The position numbers were made by a program, and so were the translations under genes. From Ensifer sp. IC4062 (lineage in GTDB: Bacteria > Pseudomonadota > Alphaproteobacteria > Rhizobiales > Rhizobiaceae), in NCBI RefSeq assembly GCF_020193575.1, contig NZ_JADYVD010000016.1:1-64000 (forward strand): a stretch of DNA of 64,000 nucleotides, given 5' to 3'. Under the pieces are notes generated by a model. The model was given only the letters and a program-made list of their open reading frames with translations. It did not search any database and was not told where the DNA came from. Within the stretch, counting starts at the first letter, position 1. Each line of letters begins with the position of its first letter. Of this stretch, positions 1-7,576 are shown one piece after another.

Positions 1-510
1 TTCGCCCGCCACAACAAAGGGTGCGCGCAGATTTTCCGGCCGCAACGCCTGCGCCGGCGGCGAAGCCGCGGCGGATTCGGCACCGCGTGTATCGCCCGGC
101 CGGTCGGTGCCATGCGATTTGCCGTTCGACGCAAGCGGCCGTCCCTGGAGCCCCCGCCGATGGCGCGCCTTCTTGCTGCGCTTGTGGCCCTTCTTGTCGG
201 TGATTGCCGCGTCGAAAAGCTCGACGCTTCCGCCGGAGACGGCGGCTGCGATTTGGCCCTGCGGTTTTCCAGCTTTCGAGCGCCGGCGCCGTTTGCGCTT
301 GCGCGCCGGCTCCGTCACATCCACTCCTGCGGGACGCCCTGCTTCTCCGGCCTGGCCGGATTGGCTGGCAACTGCAGACGGCGAGCCGGACGGCCTGCGC
401 CGTCTTCGCTTGCCTTTTCCGCCGCGCGGCGCGACCTTGCGCACCCCGCCACGACCTGCTGCCGACGCCCCGGATTCAGACGGCTTTTCGCCGTGATCGG
501 GGTCTTTCAC
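1..510 (-). CDS. Partial CDS, basic N-terminal region, function unknown
   Basis: An open minus-strand frame runs from a GTG at 508-510 to the left edge with no stop in about 170 codons, with high GC at third positions as in its neighbours. The visible part is the N-terminus: low complexity, rich in Lys, Arg, Gly, Ser and Ala, with two clusters of consecutive basic residues (KRRRR and KRKRRRR), so probably disordered and able to bind nucleic acid. Other starts are TTG at 519 and GTG at 543; a stop at 550-552 bounds the frame. No catalytic domain is inside the window. Some rhizobial Ppx/GppA-family proteins carry a comparable basic extension, but that is only a guess. Confidence 0.45.
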   Translation of the reverse strand, partial: MKDPDHGEKPSESGASAAGRGGVRKVAPRGGKGKRRRRRPSGSPSAVASQSGQAGEAGRPAGVDVTEPARKRKRRRRSKAGKPQGQIAAAVSGGSVELFDAAITDKKGHKRSKKARHRRGLQGRPLASNGKSHGTDRPGDTRGAESAAASPPAQALRPENLRAPFVVAGE

Positions 511-631
511 GTGTCTCAACCATGGCGCCGCGCGAAGCCTCACGGCCGCTCAAGGCGCTCTCTCGATTTTGCGTTGGCGCGACTGTACCAGCGCCGCCCC
601 TTTTCGCCAAACTTTTTTTGAAGTCGCCACC

Positions 632-733
632 GCTGCGTGTTTCGGTAAATCGAAATCGATTTACCGACAAAAACATGCAGTGATTCCAAGTGCGGCCGCA
701 TCCTTGCATCTCTGGTGAGACGCGCGGCGCTGG
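632..733. repeat. RIME-type palindromic repeat, copy 1
   Basis: The left palindrome has perfect 11-base arms (642-652 and 657-667, loop AAAT), then the conserved ACATGCAG box and a degenerate right half ending in GACGCGCGGCGCTGG. It belongs to the same family as copies near 3.4, 8.6, 12.2, 49.4, 56.5 and 59.0 kb. The stretch 541-939 has no credible gene; besides this repeat I see nothing in it except the presumed tRNA promoter region. Confidence 0.8.
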
Positions 734-939
734 GAGGCCGGCAAACCGAGGTCGGTCCGAGGCTTACGGGTGAACAGGTCACCGCCAGTTCCGTCTTTTC
801 ACGCCCTGCCCGGCGCGTGGAAAAGAGTGGCTGGCCACAGGCCAGTCGCATTTTTTTGGCAAAAGGTATTTGCATCGGCCGTTCTTTTGTTTATAAGCCC
901 GCCACACCGACGCGGCGGCCACGCTCCGCCAGCGAGCCT

Positions 940-1013
940 TGGGGAATAGGTTAACGGTAGACCAGCGGACTCTGACTCCGTTAGTCCTGGTTCGAATCCA
1001 GGTTCCCCAGCCA
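940..1013 (+). tRNA. tRNA-Gln (anticodon CUG)
   Basis: A full cloverleaf is visible. Acceptor arms TGGGGAA (940-946) and TTCCCCA (1003-1009) pair perfectly, the discriminator is G1010 and CCA is encoded at 1011-1013. The anticodon stem GCGGA/TCCGT encloses the loop CTCTGAC, giving anticodon CTG, which reads CAG (glutamine). The T loop TTCGAAT is standard. It stands alone between the left-edge gene and a convergent small secreted-protein gene. Confidence 0.97.
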
Positions 1014-1082
1014 ATCTTCAAGTCCACTGTAGCGACAATCTGCAACTCACATCGCCACGCGCGTTAATGTGTGATCACCCCA

Positions 1083-1448
1083 CTACTCCGCCGACCTGAA
1101 CTGTAGCGTAAATACATTCCCGGCGATCTCGTCGGCGAGTGCCTTCGAAAACTCTAGCGGCATGCAGCCTTGCAGCGCCTCGGTCGCCGCTGCCACGAAG
1201 GCTTTGCGCTGTGCCTCGTCCCCGGTGACGCGGATCGCGGTCGGTTGCGGGGGGCCCATCAGCGTTCCGTTGCCCTTGAAGCCGAACCTCAAGGTTACGA
1301 AGGAATCCTTGATACCGGACGGCGGAGTCCAGCATTTGCCGAGCGCGTTGCCCACATCCTCGATGGTCTGCAAGGGTTCCGCCCCCGACGGACCCGTTGC
1401 GGTGACGAGGAATAAGCCGGCCAGTACCCACAGGGCAACGACTCTCAT
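1083..1448 (-). CDS. Small secreted protein, TonB/TolA C-terminal-like
   Basis: A 121-residue protein starting at ATG 1448. A longer reading to 1625 adds residues with no signal character, so the internal start followed by MRVVALWVLAGLFLVT is preferred. Residues 1-23 form a signal peptide, with probable cleavage after SGA. The mature part (GKCWTPP..., a beta-like stretch, then a helix containing ALQGCMPL) resembles the fold of TonB/TolA C-terminal domains, and its two cysteines may form a disulphide. It is likely periplasmic; function unknown. It stands alone, with 110 bases between its start and the next minus-strand gene. Confidence 0.75.
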   Translation of the reverse strand: MRVVALWVLAGLFLVTATGPSGAEPLQTIEDVGNALGKCWTPPSGIKDSFVTLRFGFKGNGTLMGPPQPTAIRVTGDEAQRKAFVAAATEALQGCMPLEFSKALADEIAGNVFTLQFRSAE

Positions 1449-1558
1449 TGCGATCCCAACCCCACTTTGAACGAGCCGACAGTTCGGCTCGTTCAGGATT
1501 GCGCGTAACCTGTCCCGACGCAAGCCGTCCGGCATCTTCCACAAGGCGGCGAATGTAG

Positions 1559-2692
1559 CTACAGCAATCCGCGCCTCGCAAGATTGCGCATCAGCGCCGT
1601 GGTGCCAAAAGTCCATGGCGGGCATTCGGTCGCGAGCCGTACCGTGTTGACGAGGCTGCCGAGCGCAGGGCTTGAAATCGTCACGACATCACCAAGCTTG
1701 TGGGTAAAGCCCTGGCCAGGCTCGTCGCGGTCCTCGACGGGCGCGAACAGCGTGCCCATGAACAGCATCAGCCCGTCCGGGTACTGATGATGCGGGCCGA
1801 TGGTCTGGGCGACGAGATCGAGCGGGTCGCGGCTAATCTCCCGCATCGTGCTCGCCCCTTCGAGACGGAAGCCCTCGGGCCCCTCGATCAGCAGGTCGAG
1901 ATCGGCATTGCGGACGTCATCGATCGAATAGGTCTCATCGAAAAGCCGGATGAACGGCCCGATCGCGCAGGAGGCGTTGTTGTCCTTCGCCTTGCCGAGA
2001 AGCAGCGCGGAGCGCCCTTCGACATCGCGCAGGTTGACGTCGTTGCCGAGTGTGGCGCCCTTGACGCGGCCGTAGCTCGCAACAGCCAGCACGATTTCCG
2101 GCTCCGGATTGTTCCAGCGCGACACGGGATGAAGCCCCACGGGCGCGCCCCAACCGACCGCGGACAGCGGCTGACCCTTGGTGAAGACCTCCGCGTCGGG
2201 ACCGATCCCGACTTCGAGATATTGCGACCAAACCCCCTCTTCGATGAGGGCCGCCTTGACGCGGGTCGCTTCGGGCGAGCCCGCCTTCAGGTTCCGGAGG
2301 CTGTTGCCGATGATCGCCGTGACGCGTTCGCGAATAGCTTCCGCCCTGGCGGCGTCGCCCGCCGCGCGCTCCTCGATGACGCGCTCGATCATCGAACGGG
2401 CGAAGGTCACGCCGCAGGCCTTGATCGCCTGGAGATCGCAGGGCGCGAGAAGATGCAGTTCGCCGGCCGCCATCTGTCCCATGACGGCGGCGAGTGGCGC
2501 AAGTCTCTCACCAGGAGCGGAGCGGGCATGAGCCGCAGGATCATCGAGATCGAGGAGATCGCGCATCGTCGGCACCGCCTTCGACGTGATATCGACGAGT
2601 TGCCCCTCCCTGAGGGTTACAACGCTTGGTCCCTCAACGTCCGGACGCCAAACCCGACCGACGAAAGTTCCCGATTGATATGCAGCAGTCAT
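1559..2692 (-). CDS. Fumarylacetoacetate hydrolase family protein
   Basis: A 377-residue cytoplasmic protein with the FAH fold in its C-terminal half. The metal-binding EPE motif is at about residues 197-199, followed by GNDVNLRD (217-224) and KAKDNNASCAIGPF (234-247). Family members hydrolyse C-C bonds or act as dehydratases/decarboxylases on 2-keto acids; the substrate cannot be read here. The start at 2692 follows GGGAGGAGCAA, a good ribosome site, so an upstream in-frame start at 2728 is rejected. It has no operon partner. Length suits the longer FAH subgroup rather than the roughly 220-residue one. Confidence 0.88.
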   Translation of the reverse strand: MTAAYQSGTFVGRVWRPDVEGPSVVTLREGQLVDITSKAVPTMRDLLDLDDPAAHARSAPGERLAPLAAVMGQMAAGELHLLAPCDLQAIKACGVTFARSMIERVIEERAAGDAARAEAIRERVTAIIGNSLRNLKAGSPEATRVKAALIEEGVWSQYLEVGIGPDAEVFTKGQPLSAVGWGAPVGLHPVSRWNNPEPEIVLAVASYGRVKGATLGNDVNLRDVEGRSALLLGKAKDNNASCAIGPFIRLFDETYSIDDVRNADLDLLIEGPEGFRLEGASTMREISRDPLDLVAQTIGPHHQYPDGLMLFMGTLFAPVEDRDEPGQGFTHKLGDVVTISSPALGSLVNTVRLATECPPWTFGTTALMRNLARRGLL

Positions 2693-2809
2693 TTGCTCCT
2701 CCCGATGCATGCAGCGTCTTCGTGGCATTCAAGCGAGCTTTTTCGCAGTTACAACACGTATCTGTAAAGCACCTTTGCGCGGCAACTTGTACCTCGCGTC
2801 GCCTGCAAC

Positions 2810-2834
2810 GGAACCTAGCAAGATCTGGAACGTT
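2810..2834 (+). promoter_or_regulatory. RpoE2-type promoter
   Basis: GGAAC at 2810-2814 and CGTT at 2831-2834 with a 16-base spacer fit the published RpoE2 (EcfG) consensus GGAAC-N18/19-TT. It points at the small membrane protein beginning near 3008, which implies a leader of about 165 bases. Confidence 0.7.
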
Positions 2835-3007
2835 TTAATATTCGACCGTGGCTCTCATCGGCCGCGGGAAGATCGCGATTATACTTGCGATGGCACGGAG
2901 TCCCTCCTTAAGTCACTGCTGATTTAGGGAGCGGGGTGTCGGCATTTGCTTTGCCGGCTATGGATGATGTCCAGAAATGGATTATGTCCGGAAAGGATGT
3001 GGATGCG

Positions 3008-3400
3008 ATGAATCAGCATGAAGAATTGAAGGACAAGCCGCTCATCGATCCCGTGACGGGACAACCGACGACCAGGGAGCCCGAGACGCGCGGCAGATCG
3101 TCGAGCCGCAGCAGTTGGCCCTTGCTGATCATTCTGCTCGCGGGGCTGGTTCTGGCGCTCATCGCCTGGCTGCCCGCGGAATTGACCAGGGACACGGAAG
3201 AGGCGAAACCGCCACCGGCAACCTCGGACCAGCCGACGACAACACCGCCATCGACCGATCAGCCGGCCACGGGTCAGACAACGCCGCCGGCCGGACAAGC
3301 GACGCCCGGCACGCCACCAGCGGCACCGGACACCCCGGCTACGCCACCAGCAAGTCCGGCACCGCAACCGCAGACCACGCCGGCACAGCCGGCGCAGTAA
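3008..3400 (+). CDS. Small single-pass membrane protein with Pro/Thr-rich tail
   Basis: About 130 residues: a polar N-terminus with DPVTGQP and a Ser/Arg-rich stretch, one membrane segment (WPLLIILLAGLVLALIAWLP), then about 65 residues made almost only of Pro, Thr, Ala, Gly and Gln. The tail is probably disordered and periplasmic. The start is uncertain: ATG 3008 has GGAAAGGA about 10 bases upstream, while GTG 2936 (after AGGGAG), ATG 2960 and ATG 2984 are in frame. An RpoE2-type promoter upstream suggests a general-stress gene. No family recognised. A RIME repeat begins directly after the stop. Confidence 0.75.
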   Translation: MNQHEELKDKPLIDPVTGQPTTREPETRGRSSSRSSWPLLIILLAGLVLALIAWLPAELTRDTEEAKPPPATSDQPTTTPPSTDQPATGQTTPPAGQATPGTPPAAPDTPATPPASPAPQPQTTPAQPAQ

Positions 3401-3403
3401 GCC

Positions 3404-3500
3404 CTATAGCGCCGCGCATCCTGTCAGACGCGGCGCTAAGGACGCTGTGATACCTGAAGCCGCTGCATGTTTTTATCTTTTCAGTAAGCATGCAGCAGCC
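3404..3500. repeat. RIME-type repeat, copy 2 (inverted orientation)
   Basis: The element lies in reverse orientation relative to copies 1, 3 and 4: the TAGCGCCGCGC/GACGCGGCGCTA half (3406-3438) comes first, then CTGCATGTTTTT...AGCATGCAG (3463-3495). It starts four bases after the stop of the preceding gene and could act as its transcription end. The rest of 3501-3641 shows nothing else. Confidence 0.7.
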
Positions 3501-3641
3501 AAGGCTATTATGGACGGGGTGAGAAGCAATCCTCCCCGTTTCGGTCATTGAAGCGAAGATAGTGTTTACAGCGCCGCACGGCTTAACAGACGCCAATGAA
3601 GACGCTGGACCACGTTGAATTGCTGCGGTGCTCATGGGCTT

Positions 3642-4193
3642 ATGGAAGAGATCCTCGCCGACATCCTTGCTCCAACGCAGGTTCCCTATCCTGTTATATT
3701 CGCGCGTTTCTGCGGTGCCATCCTGTTTGGGGCTATGATCGGCATCGAGCGGGAAAAACGGGAGCGGCCAGCCGGTCTCAGGACACACATTCTCGTCAGT
3801 CTCGCCTCGTCGATTTTCGCGGTGATTTCCGTGGAAAGCGTACATATGGCGAGTCTTTCGGGACCCGAAGTGCGGATTGACCCGATACGGGTCGTCGAGG
3901 CCGTCACCGCCGGTGTGGCCTTCCTCGCGGCCGGGATGATCGTGTTTTCAAAGGGCGAGGTCAAAGGGCTGACCACGGGAGCTGGCATGTGGCTCGCGGG
4001 TGCAGCAGGGCTGTCCGTCGGTTTTGGCTTTTGGCTTGTCGCCGCCTTTGCGTCCTGCGCCAGCCTCGCCGTGCTTTTCATCCTCTGGCGGCTGGAGATC
4101 GCTCTTCACTGGAAGCCGCCGGAACCCTCCGGTGGTGGCGCGAGCGAACGGCCCGCCCCCCCGGACGCCGCGGCTGTTTCGAAGGAACGTTAG
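3642..4193 (+). CDS. MgtC/SapB family membrane protein
   Basis: A 183-residue inner-membrane protein. The N-terminal half carries the MgtC/SapB signature GAMIGIEREKRERPAGLRTH and several hydrophobic helices; a hydrophilic Pro/Gly-rich tail follows. MgtC relatives are linked to Mg2+ limitation, acid stress and intracellular survival, and MgtC itself modulates the F1Fo ATPase in Salmonella; the role here is unknown. The start at 3642 (MEEILADIL) is chosen over 3615 because the added residues are not conserved in character. The gene stands alone between a RIME repeat and a convergent small gene. Confidence 0.85.
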   Translation: MEEILADILAPTQVPYPVIFARFCGAILFGAMIGIEREKRERPAGLRTHILVSLASSIFAVISVESVHMASLSGPEVRIDPIRVVEAVTAGVAFLAAGMIVFSKGEVKGLTTGAGMWLAGAAGLSVGFGFWLVAAFASCASLAVLFILWRLEIALHWKPPEPSGGGASERPAPPDAAAVSKER

Positions 4194-4226
4194 GTCATCT
4201 CATTGTCTCATCGACAGCAAAATGAT

Positions 4227-4496
4227 CTACCGGCCGGGAAAAGCAGATCGAACTTCCGCATCGGAACGGCCGTGAATGGGAGTTGAGCCTGCACGCGGTT
4301 TCTTCCGTATCGCCGGCCCTCTCTGTTGATGCGCCTGCAGCATGGCGACTGCGCGGCGGGCATCTTCGGGCGTTTGGAATACTTGCCCGTCCAGCGGCCA
4401 AACACTGTATTTGACAGCGACAAAGCGCAAATGTCCGTTGTCAGGTATCAGTGCGCCGACCGCCTCGCCGGCGAATTCTATCGTCTGCTTACTCAT
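4227..4496 (-). CDS. Small hypothetical protein (89 aa)
   Basis: Starts at ATG 4496 (MSKQTIEFAGEAVGALIP) after GGGAGTT; longer readings to 4775 are rejected because they run back to the end of the next gene. The fold is predicted soluble: a short beta-rich N-terminus, then a helix (TPEDARRAVAMLQAHQ) and a basic C-terminus. It lacks a signal or membrane segment. A possible RpoE2-type promoter lies at 4592-4616. The C-terminal HGRSDA segment shares 22 identical bases with the acyl-CoA-synthetase gene at 32.9 kb. Function unknown. Confidence 0.7.
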   Translation of the reverse strand: MSKQTIEFAGEAVGALIPDNGHLRFVAVKYSVWPLDGQVFQTPEDARRAVAMLQAHQQRGPAIRKKPRAGSTPIHGRSDAEVRSAFPGR

Positions 4497-4591
4497 AGGC
4501 GTGAAACTCCCTCGCGCGGCTCGTGGAGCGACGGGCAGTGTTCGCTGGGCAGCCGCCAGCGAACCGAACCCTCGCCTTCGGCCAACGGCGA

Positions 4592-4616
4592 AACACCTGA
4601 GCGACCGTTTGGTTCC
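4592..4616 (-). promoter_or_regulatory. Possible RpoE2-type promoter (weaker)
   Basis: On the minus strand GGAAC (4616-4612) is followed after 16 bases by TGTT (4595-4592), matching GGAAC-N18-TT but without the preferred C before GTT. It would leave a leader of about 90 bases before the 89-residue protein. Confidence 0.4.
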
Positions 4617-4740
4617 ACACGGAGACAAGAAAAAACAGAAGCGCGAAGATCGCCTGACTATGTCAGTGAACCGGCCAAGCGATTTCACTTCAACTATGCG
4701 GTTCCAGACGAAAAACGGACGCACGCTTCCTGGAATAGGA

Positions 4741-5994
4741 TTAGGCGAGAAAGCGCTCGGGCCGATAGGGAGCAATGTCGATCACGGTCTTTTCGCCGGT
4801 CATGGCCTCGGCCAACGCCCGGCCGGTCACCGGGCCGAGCGTCATGCCGTGATGCGCATGGCCGAAGGCGAACCACAGGCCCTGGTGCCGCGGTGCCTTG
4901 CCTATGATCGGCATCATATCGGGCGTGCAGGGCCGCGCCCCCATCCATGGCTCCTCGTCGCGCCGTTCGGCCAGCGGGAAGAACTCGCGCGCGACCCTTT
5001 CGGCCCGGGTCAATTGTACCGGCGTTTTCGGCGCGTCCCGCAGTGCGAATTCCGCACCTGTCGTCAAGCGGATCCCGCGCAGCATCGGTGCTAGGAAGTA
5101 GCCCTTTTCGGCGTCGAGCACCCAGTTATTAAGCGTTGCCCCCTCCTGAACGCCATAGTGCATGTGGTAGCCGCGCTTGACCGCGAGCGGAAAATGATAG
5201 CCGAGTTTGCGTGTTACCGTGTCGGCCCACGGACCGAGCGCGACTACCACCTCGCGGGTTTCAAGCGGACCTTCCGGCGTCGCGACCCGCCAGCCGGCGC
5301 CCTCCAGAATGTGCTCCAATGTCGCAGCGTCGCCCGAGACAAGCCGGCCGCCGAGCGATTGAAAATAGGTAAGATAGGCCTTGTTGAGGCTATGCGGATC
5401 GCGAATCGACCAGGGGTCGGTCCAGCGCAGCCCGCCGGCGAGCTCGACGCGGATCGAGGGTTCGATGGTCCTGAGCTCGCTCGTCGAAAGCTTCTGGTGG
5501 TTAACGCCAAAACCGGCCGACAGTTTCTCCGCGTCCTTGTAGGCGGCGTCGCGCTCCTTTTCCGTGCGAAATACCTTCATCCAGCCATCCTTGCGGATGA
5601 GGTCCCCGGCACCGGAAGCCTCGATCAGGTCCTTGTGCTCGGCGATGGAGTTTTCGATCAGCGGAGCATAGAGATGCGCGATCCTCTGGTGCTGGGTGAA
5701 GCCGGAGTGCCACCAATAGCGCGCCAGAAAGGGCACCAGCCCCGGCAGCGCGCGAAAATGATAGCTCGCGTCGATGGTGTTGTTCAGCGCGTAACGGAAC
5801 AGCGCGCCGAAATCATGGGGAAAGCCGTAGGGAAAGACACCTTCGCGCTGGATAAGGCCAGCGTTGCCGTAGGACGTCTCTTCTCCGGGACCGCGCCGAT
5901 CGAGAAGCACCACCGATTTCCCGCGTCGCGCCAAGTGGATGGCGGCGGAAATGCCAACGATGCCGGCACCCAGAACCACTACGTCAGTCTTCAT
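4741..5994 (-). CDS. FAD-dependent D-amino-acid dehydrogenase-like oxidoreductase
   Basis: A 417-residue DAO-family flavoprotein. The FAD-binding Rossmann motif VVLGAGIVGISAAIHLARRG occupies residues 6-25, with an acidic ADP-ribose contact region after it (LLDRRGPGEETSYGNAG, typical of DadA-type enzymes). The C-terminal GARPCTPDMMPIIGKAP and FGHAHHGMTLGPVTGR segments are the usual DadA-like closing motifs. DadA oxidises D-amino acids to 2-oxo acids and passes electrons to the respiratory chain; the substrate here is unproven and could be another secondary amine. No alanine racemase gene is adjacent, unlike the classic dad operon. Monocistronic. Confidence 0.87.
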   Translation of the reverse strand: MKTDVVVLGAGIVGISAAIHLARRGKSVVLLDRRGPGEETSYGNAGLIQREGVFPYGFPHDFGALFRYALNNTIDASYHFRALPGLVPFLARYWWHSGFTQHQRIAHLYAPLIENSIAEHKDLIEASGAGDLIRKDGWMKVFRTEKERDAAYKDAEKLSAGFGVNHQKLSTSELRTIEPSIRVELAGGLRWTDPWSIRDPHSLNKAYLTYFQSLGGRLVSGDAATLEHILEGAGWRVATPEGPLETREVVVALGPWADTVTRKLGYHFPLAVKRGYHMHYGVQEGATLNNWVLDAEKGYFLAPMLRGIRLTTGAEFALRDAPKTPVQLTRAERVAREFFPLAERRDEEPWMGARPCTPDMMPIIGKAPRHQGLWFAFGHAHHGMTLGPVTGRALAEAMTGEKTVIDIAPYRPERFLA

Positions 5995-6064
5995 ATGCCA
6001 ATGCCCCGTTTACTCGCTCACAAACCCGCCGCAGGGCCAGAGGCTGGCTGCAGCAGTCGCACCG

Positions 6065-6565
6065 CTACTTTTTCAACTTGCTCATGATCTGCTCCAGGGA
6101 ACCAAGGAGCACGGCCGAAATGACAAAAGCCAGATGCATGATCGTCGCCCACATCAGTTTCTCGCTCGTGAACTGCTGGGCATTGAGGAAAATCTGCAGC
6201 AGATGAATGGACGAGATCGCCACGATGGAGGAGGCGACCTTGATCTTCAGGCTGCCTGAATCAAGCTTGCCCAGGAAGGAGACCTCGCCCTCCCCCTCGT
6301 CGAAGCGGCTGACGAAGTTCTCGTATCCGGAAATCATCACCATGACGATCAGGCTCGCGACGAGTGCAGCGTCGATCAACCCGAGCATCGCCAATATCAT
6401 CTGCGCATCGTCGTAGACGAACACCAAGGCCGCAACCTTTAGAAACTTGTAGAGGAAGGAAACGCCGTAGAGAGCAAGCGCTGCAACCAGCCCGAGATAA
6501 AAAAGGACCAGCAGCCATCGGCTCGAAAGGATGATGCGCTCGATGAGGAGTTCCAGGGACTTCAT
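6065..6565 (-). CDS. UPF0114 (YqhA-type) integral membrane protein
   Basis: A 166-residue protein from ATG 6565 (MKSLELLIERIILSSRW). The longer frame to 6646 adds a non-conserved leader and is not used. About four hydrophobic helices are visible; the IERIILSSRWLLVLFYLGL start and the VSFLGKLDSGSLKIKVA loop are characteristic of the UPF0114/TIGR00645 family. Function of the family is not established. It is separated from the upstream tiny gene by a strong hairpin, so it is probably transcribed from its own promoter. Confidence 0.88.
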   Translation of the reverse strand: MKSLELLIERIILSSRWLLVLFYLGLVAALALYGVSFLYKFLKVAALVFVYDDAQMILAMLGLIDAALVASLIVMVMISGYENFVSRFDEGEGEVSFLGKLDSGSLKIKVASSIVAISSIHLLQIFLNAQQFTSEKLMWATIMHLAFVISAVLLGSLEQIMSKLKK

Positions 6566-6656
6566 GAGATTGTTCTGTTCCTGACTGGTGGGCGGGTACC
6601 CGCATGAATAGCCAAGCGCATTGGCCGGGGCAAGGGAACTGAACACGGCTTACAAC

Positions 6657-6689
6657 GGAAGGGGCGAAGCATCGCGCTTCGCCCCTTCC
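6657..6689 (-). terminator. Perfect hairpin terminator below the tiny DUF1328 gene
   Basis: Arms GGAAGGGGCGAAGC (6657-6670) and GCTTCGCCCCTTCC (6676-6689) pair over 14 bases around a 5-base loop. It lies 27 bases past the DUF1328 stop. The following minus-strand bases are only weakly T-rich, so termination may be partial. Confidence 0.7.
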
Positions 6690-6716
6690 GATTCATGAGC
6701 CCACAGACTTGCCGCG

Positions 6717-6881
6717 TCAGGTCCTGCGCATGAGTCCGGCAATAAGTGAAATCACCAAGAATACAAGGAACAGGAAGAACAAGACCTGGGCAATGCCTGC
6801 CGAAGCTCCGGCAACACCACCAAAGCCGAGGATGCCGGCAATGATGGCGACGATCAGAAAGACGAGAGCATAGTAGAGCAT
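6717..6881 (-). CDS. DUF1328/UPF0391 tiny membrane protein
   Basis: A 54-residue protein with two hydrophobic helices around a glycine-rich turn ([17 protein letters not shown]), starting [14 protein letters not shown] and ending IAGLMRRT. This is the YtjA-like DUF1328 pattern, usually 50-60 residues and often stress-induced. The start at 6881 follows GGAGATAATAG. A consensus RpoE2-type promoter lies 35-60 bases upstream and a 14-base-pair hairpin downstream, so it looks like a complete single-gene stress transcript. Confidence 0.9.
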   Translation of the reverse strand: MLYYALVFLIVAIIAGILGFGGVAGASAGIAQVLFFLFLVFLVISLIAGLMRRT

Positions 6882-6915
6882 CTATTATCTCCAATGTCTG
6901 CGTTGGTGAAATTGT

Positions 6916-6941
6916 AACGCGTAGCTCATCGCCTTTGTTCC
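6916..6941 (-). promoter_or_regulatory. RpoE2-type promoter
   Basis: On the minus strand GGAAC (6941-6937), 17 bases, then CGTT (6919-6916). It points at the DUF1328 gene, with a transcription start predicted near 6910 and a leader of about 30 bases. Confidence 0.75.
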
Positions 6942-7057
6942 GGACCTCATGTTCCTCTCGCCGATGCCCGGAAAATCTTTGTAGAAGAAAGAAAACCTTT
7001 CGTTAACCAAGAAACGGGAAACGGCCCAAAAACGGCTCAGGCGAACAAAATTCGCCA

Positions 7058-7082
7058 GGAACCTTCGATAGGGCTTGGCGTT
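7058..7082 (+). promoter_or_regulatory. RpoE2-type promoter
   Basis: GGAAC (7058-7062), 16 bases, CGTT (7079-7082) on the plus strand. It is divergent from the DUF1328 promoter and lies about 30 bases before the small ORF at 7113. Confidence 0.75.
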
Positions 7083-7112
7083 GTTCCGGTAACGAAAGCT
7101 CTTGGAAACGCA

Positions 7113-7304
7113 ATGAAGATTCCGTCGCGGCATATATGGCAATCGGTGACCGAGGTCGCCCGGCACAACGCGGCCGTGCGTGGCCATAACCTGCATATCG
7201 GGAGGACGATGCGCGATCTTCACACCCACACGGAAGAGAAGCGCAATAAACGTCTTGAGGCTCTCCTTGACGCTCTGGAGAAGGCCGAGTGCGATACCCA
7301 TTGA
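7113..7304 (+). CDS. Small basic hypothetical protein (63 aa)
   Basis: ATG 7113 follows GGAAACGCA. The product is hydrophilic and His/Arg-rich (RHIWQSVTEVARHN, LHTHTEEKRNKR) and ends in an amphipathic helix (LEALLDALEKAEC). Codon third positions are GC-rich as in neighbours. The strongest support is the consensus RpoE2-type promoter just upstream and a 7-base-pair hairpin (7303-7309/7319-7325) overlapping the stop codon, giving a complete short transcript. No family recognised. Confidence 0.6.
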   Translation: MKIPSRHIWQSVTEVARHNAAVRGHNLHIGRTMRDLHTHTEEKRNKRLEALLDALEKAECDTH

Positions 7305-7328
7305 TGACGAGCGACGCCCGTCATCGCG

Positions 7329-7542
7329 TCAGACAAGTTCCGCCAGCCCTTTAATGGCGCATTCGTCGATCTGGCGCTCCGCCTCTTCCTTGGCGACGCC
7401 GTAGCGGGCCCTGGATGCGTCCGGCGAGCTCATTTCGGTTGCCATTGATGATGTCGAGATCGTCGTTGGTGAGCTTTCTCCACTGCACCTGGCCTTTGCC
7501 CTTGAATTCGGTCCACCGGCCTTCAATGATATCCCAGTTCAT
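7329..7542 (-). pseudogene. CsbD-like gene with a one-base frameshift
   Basis: The first frame from ATG 7542 reads MNWDIIEGRWTEFKGK and continues through LTNDDLDIINGNRNELAGRIQ, the hallmark of CsbD/UPF0337 stress proteins. It then goes out of frame into PLRRRQGRGG. The expected C-terminus ARYGVAKEEAERQIDE continues in another frame down to a stop at 7329. Removing one G from the run at 7409-7411 restores one frame of about 70 residues. The start has a good ribosome site (GGGAGCG). It lies 34 bases below a secreted-protein gene with an RpoE2-type promoter, so both are probably one transcript. A sequencing error in the base run cannot be excluded. Confidence 0.8.
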
Positions 7543-7576
7543 GGATACGCTCCCTTCGATTTATGATGCGGGAAAG

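Noticed and set aside
21-683. Overlapping plus-strand ORFs at the left edge
   Set aside because: Arg/Pro/Cys-rich with no motif; the minus-strand open frame has the better codon pattern.
940-1013. tRNA-Gln 3' end as an integration site
   Set aside because: No direct repeat of the tRNA 3' end, integrase or atypical composition is seen nearby.
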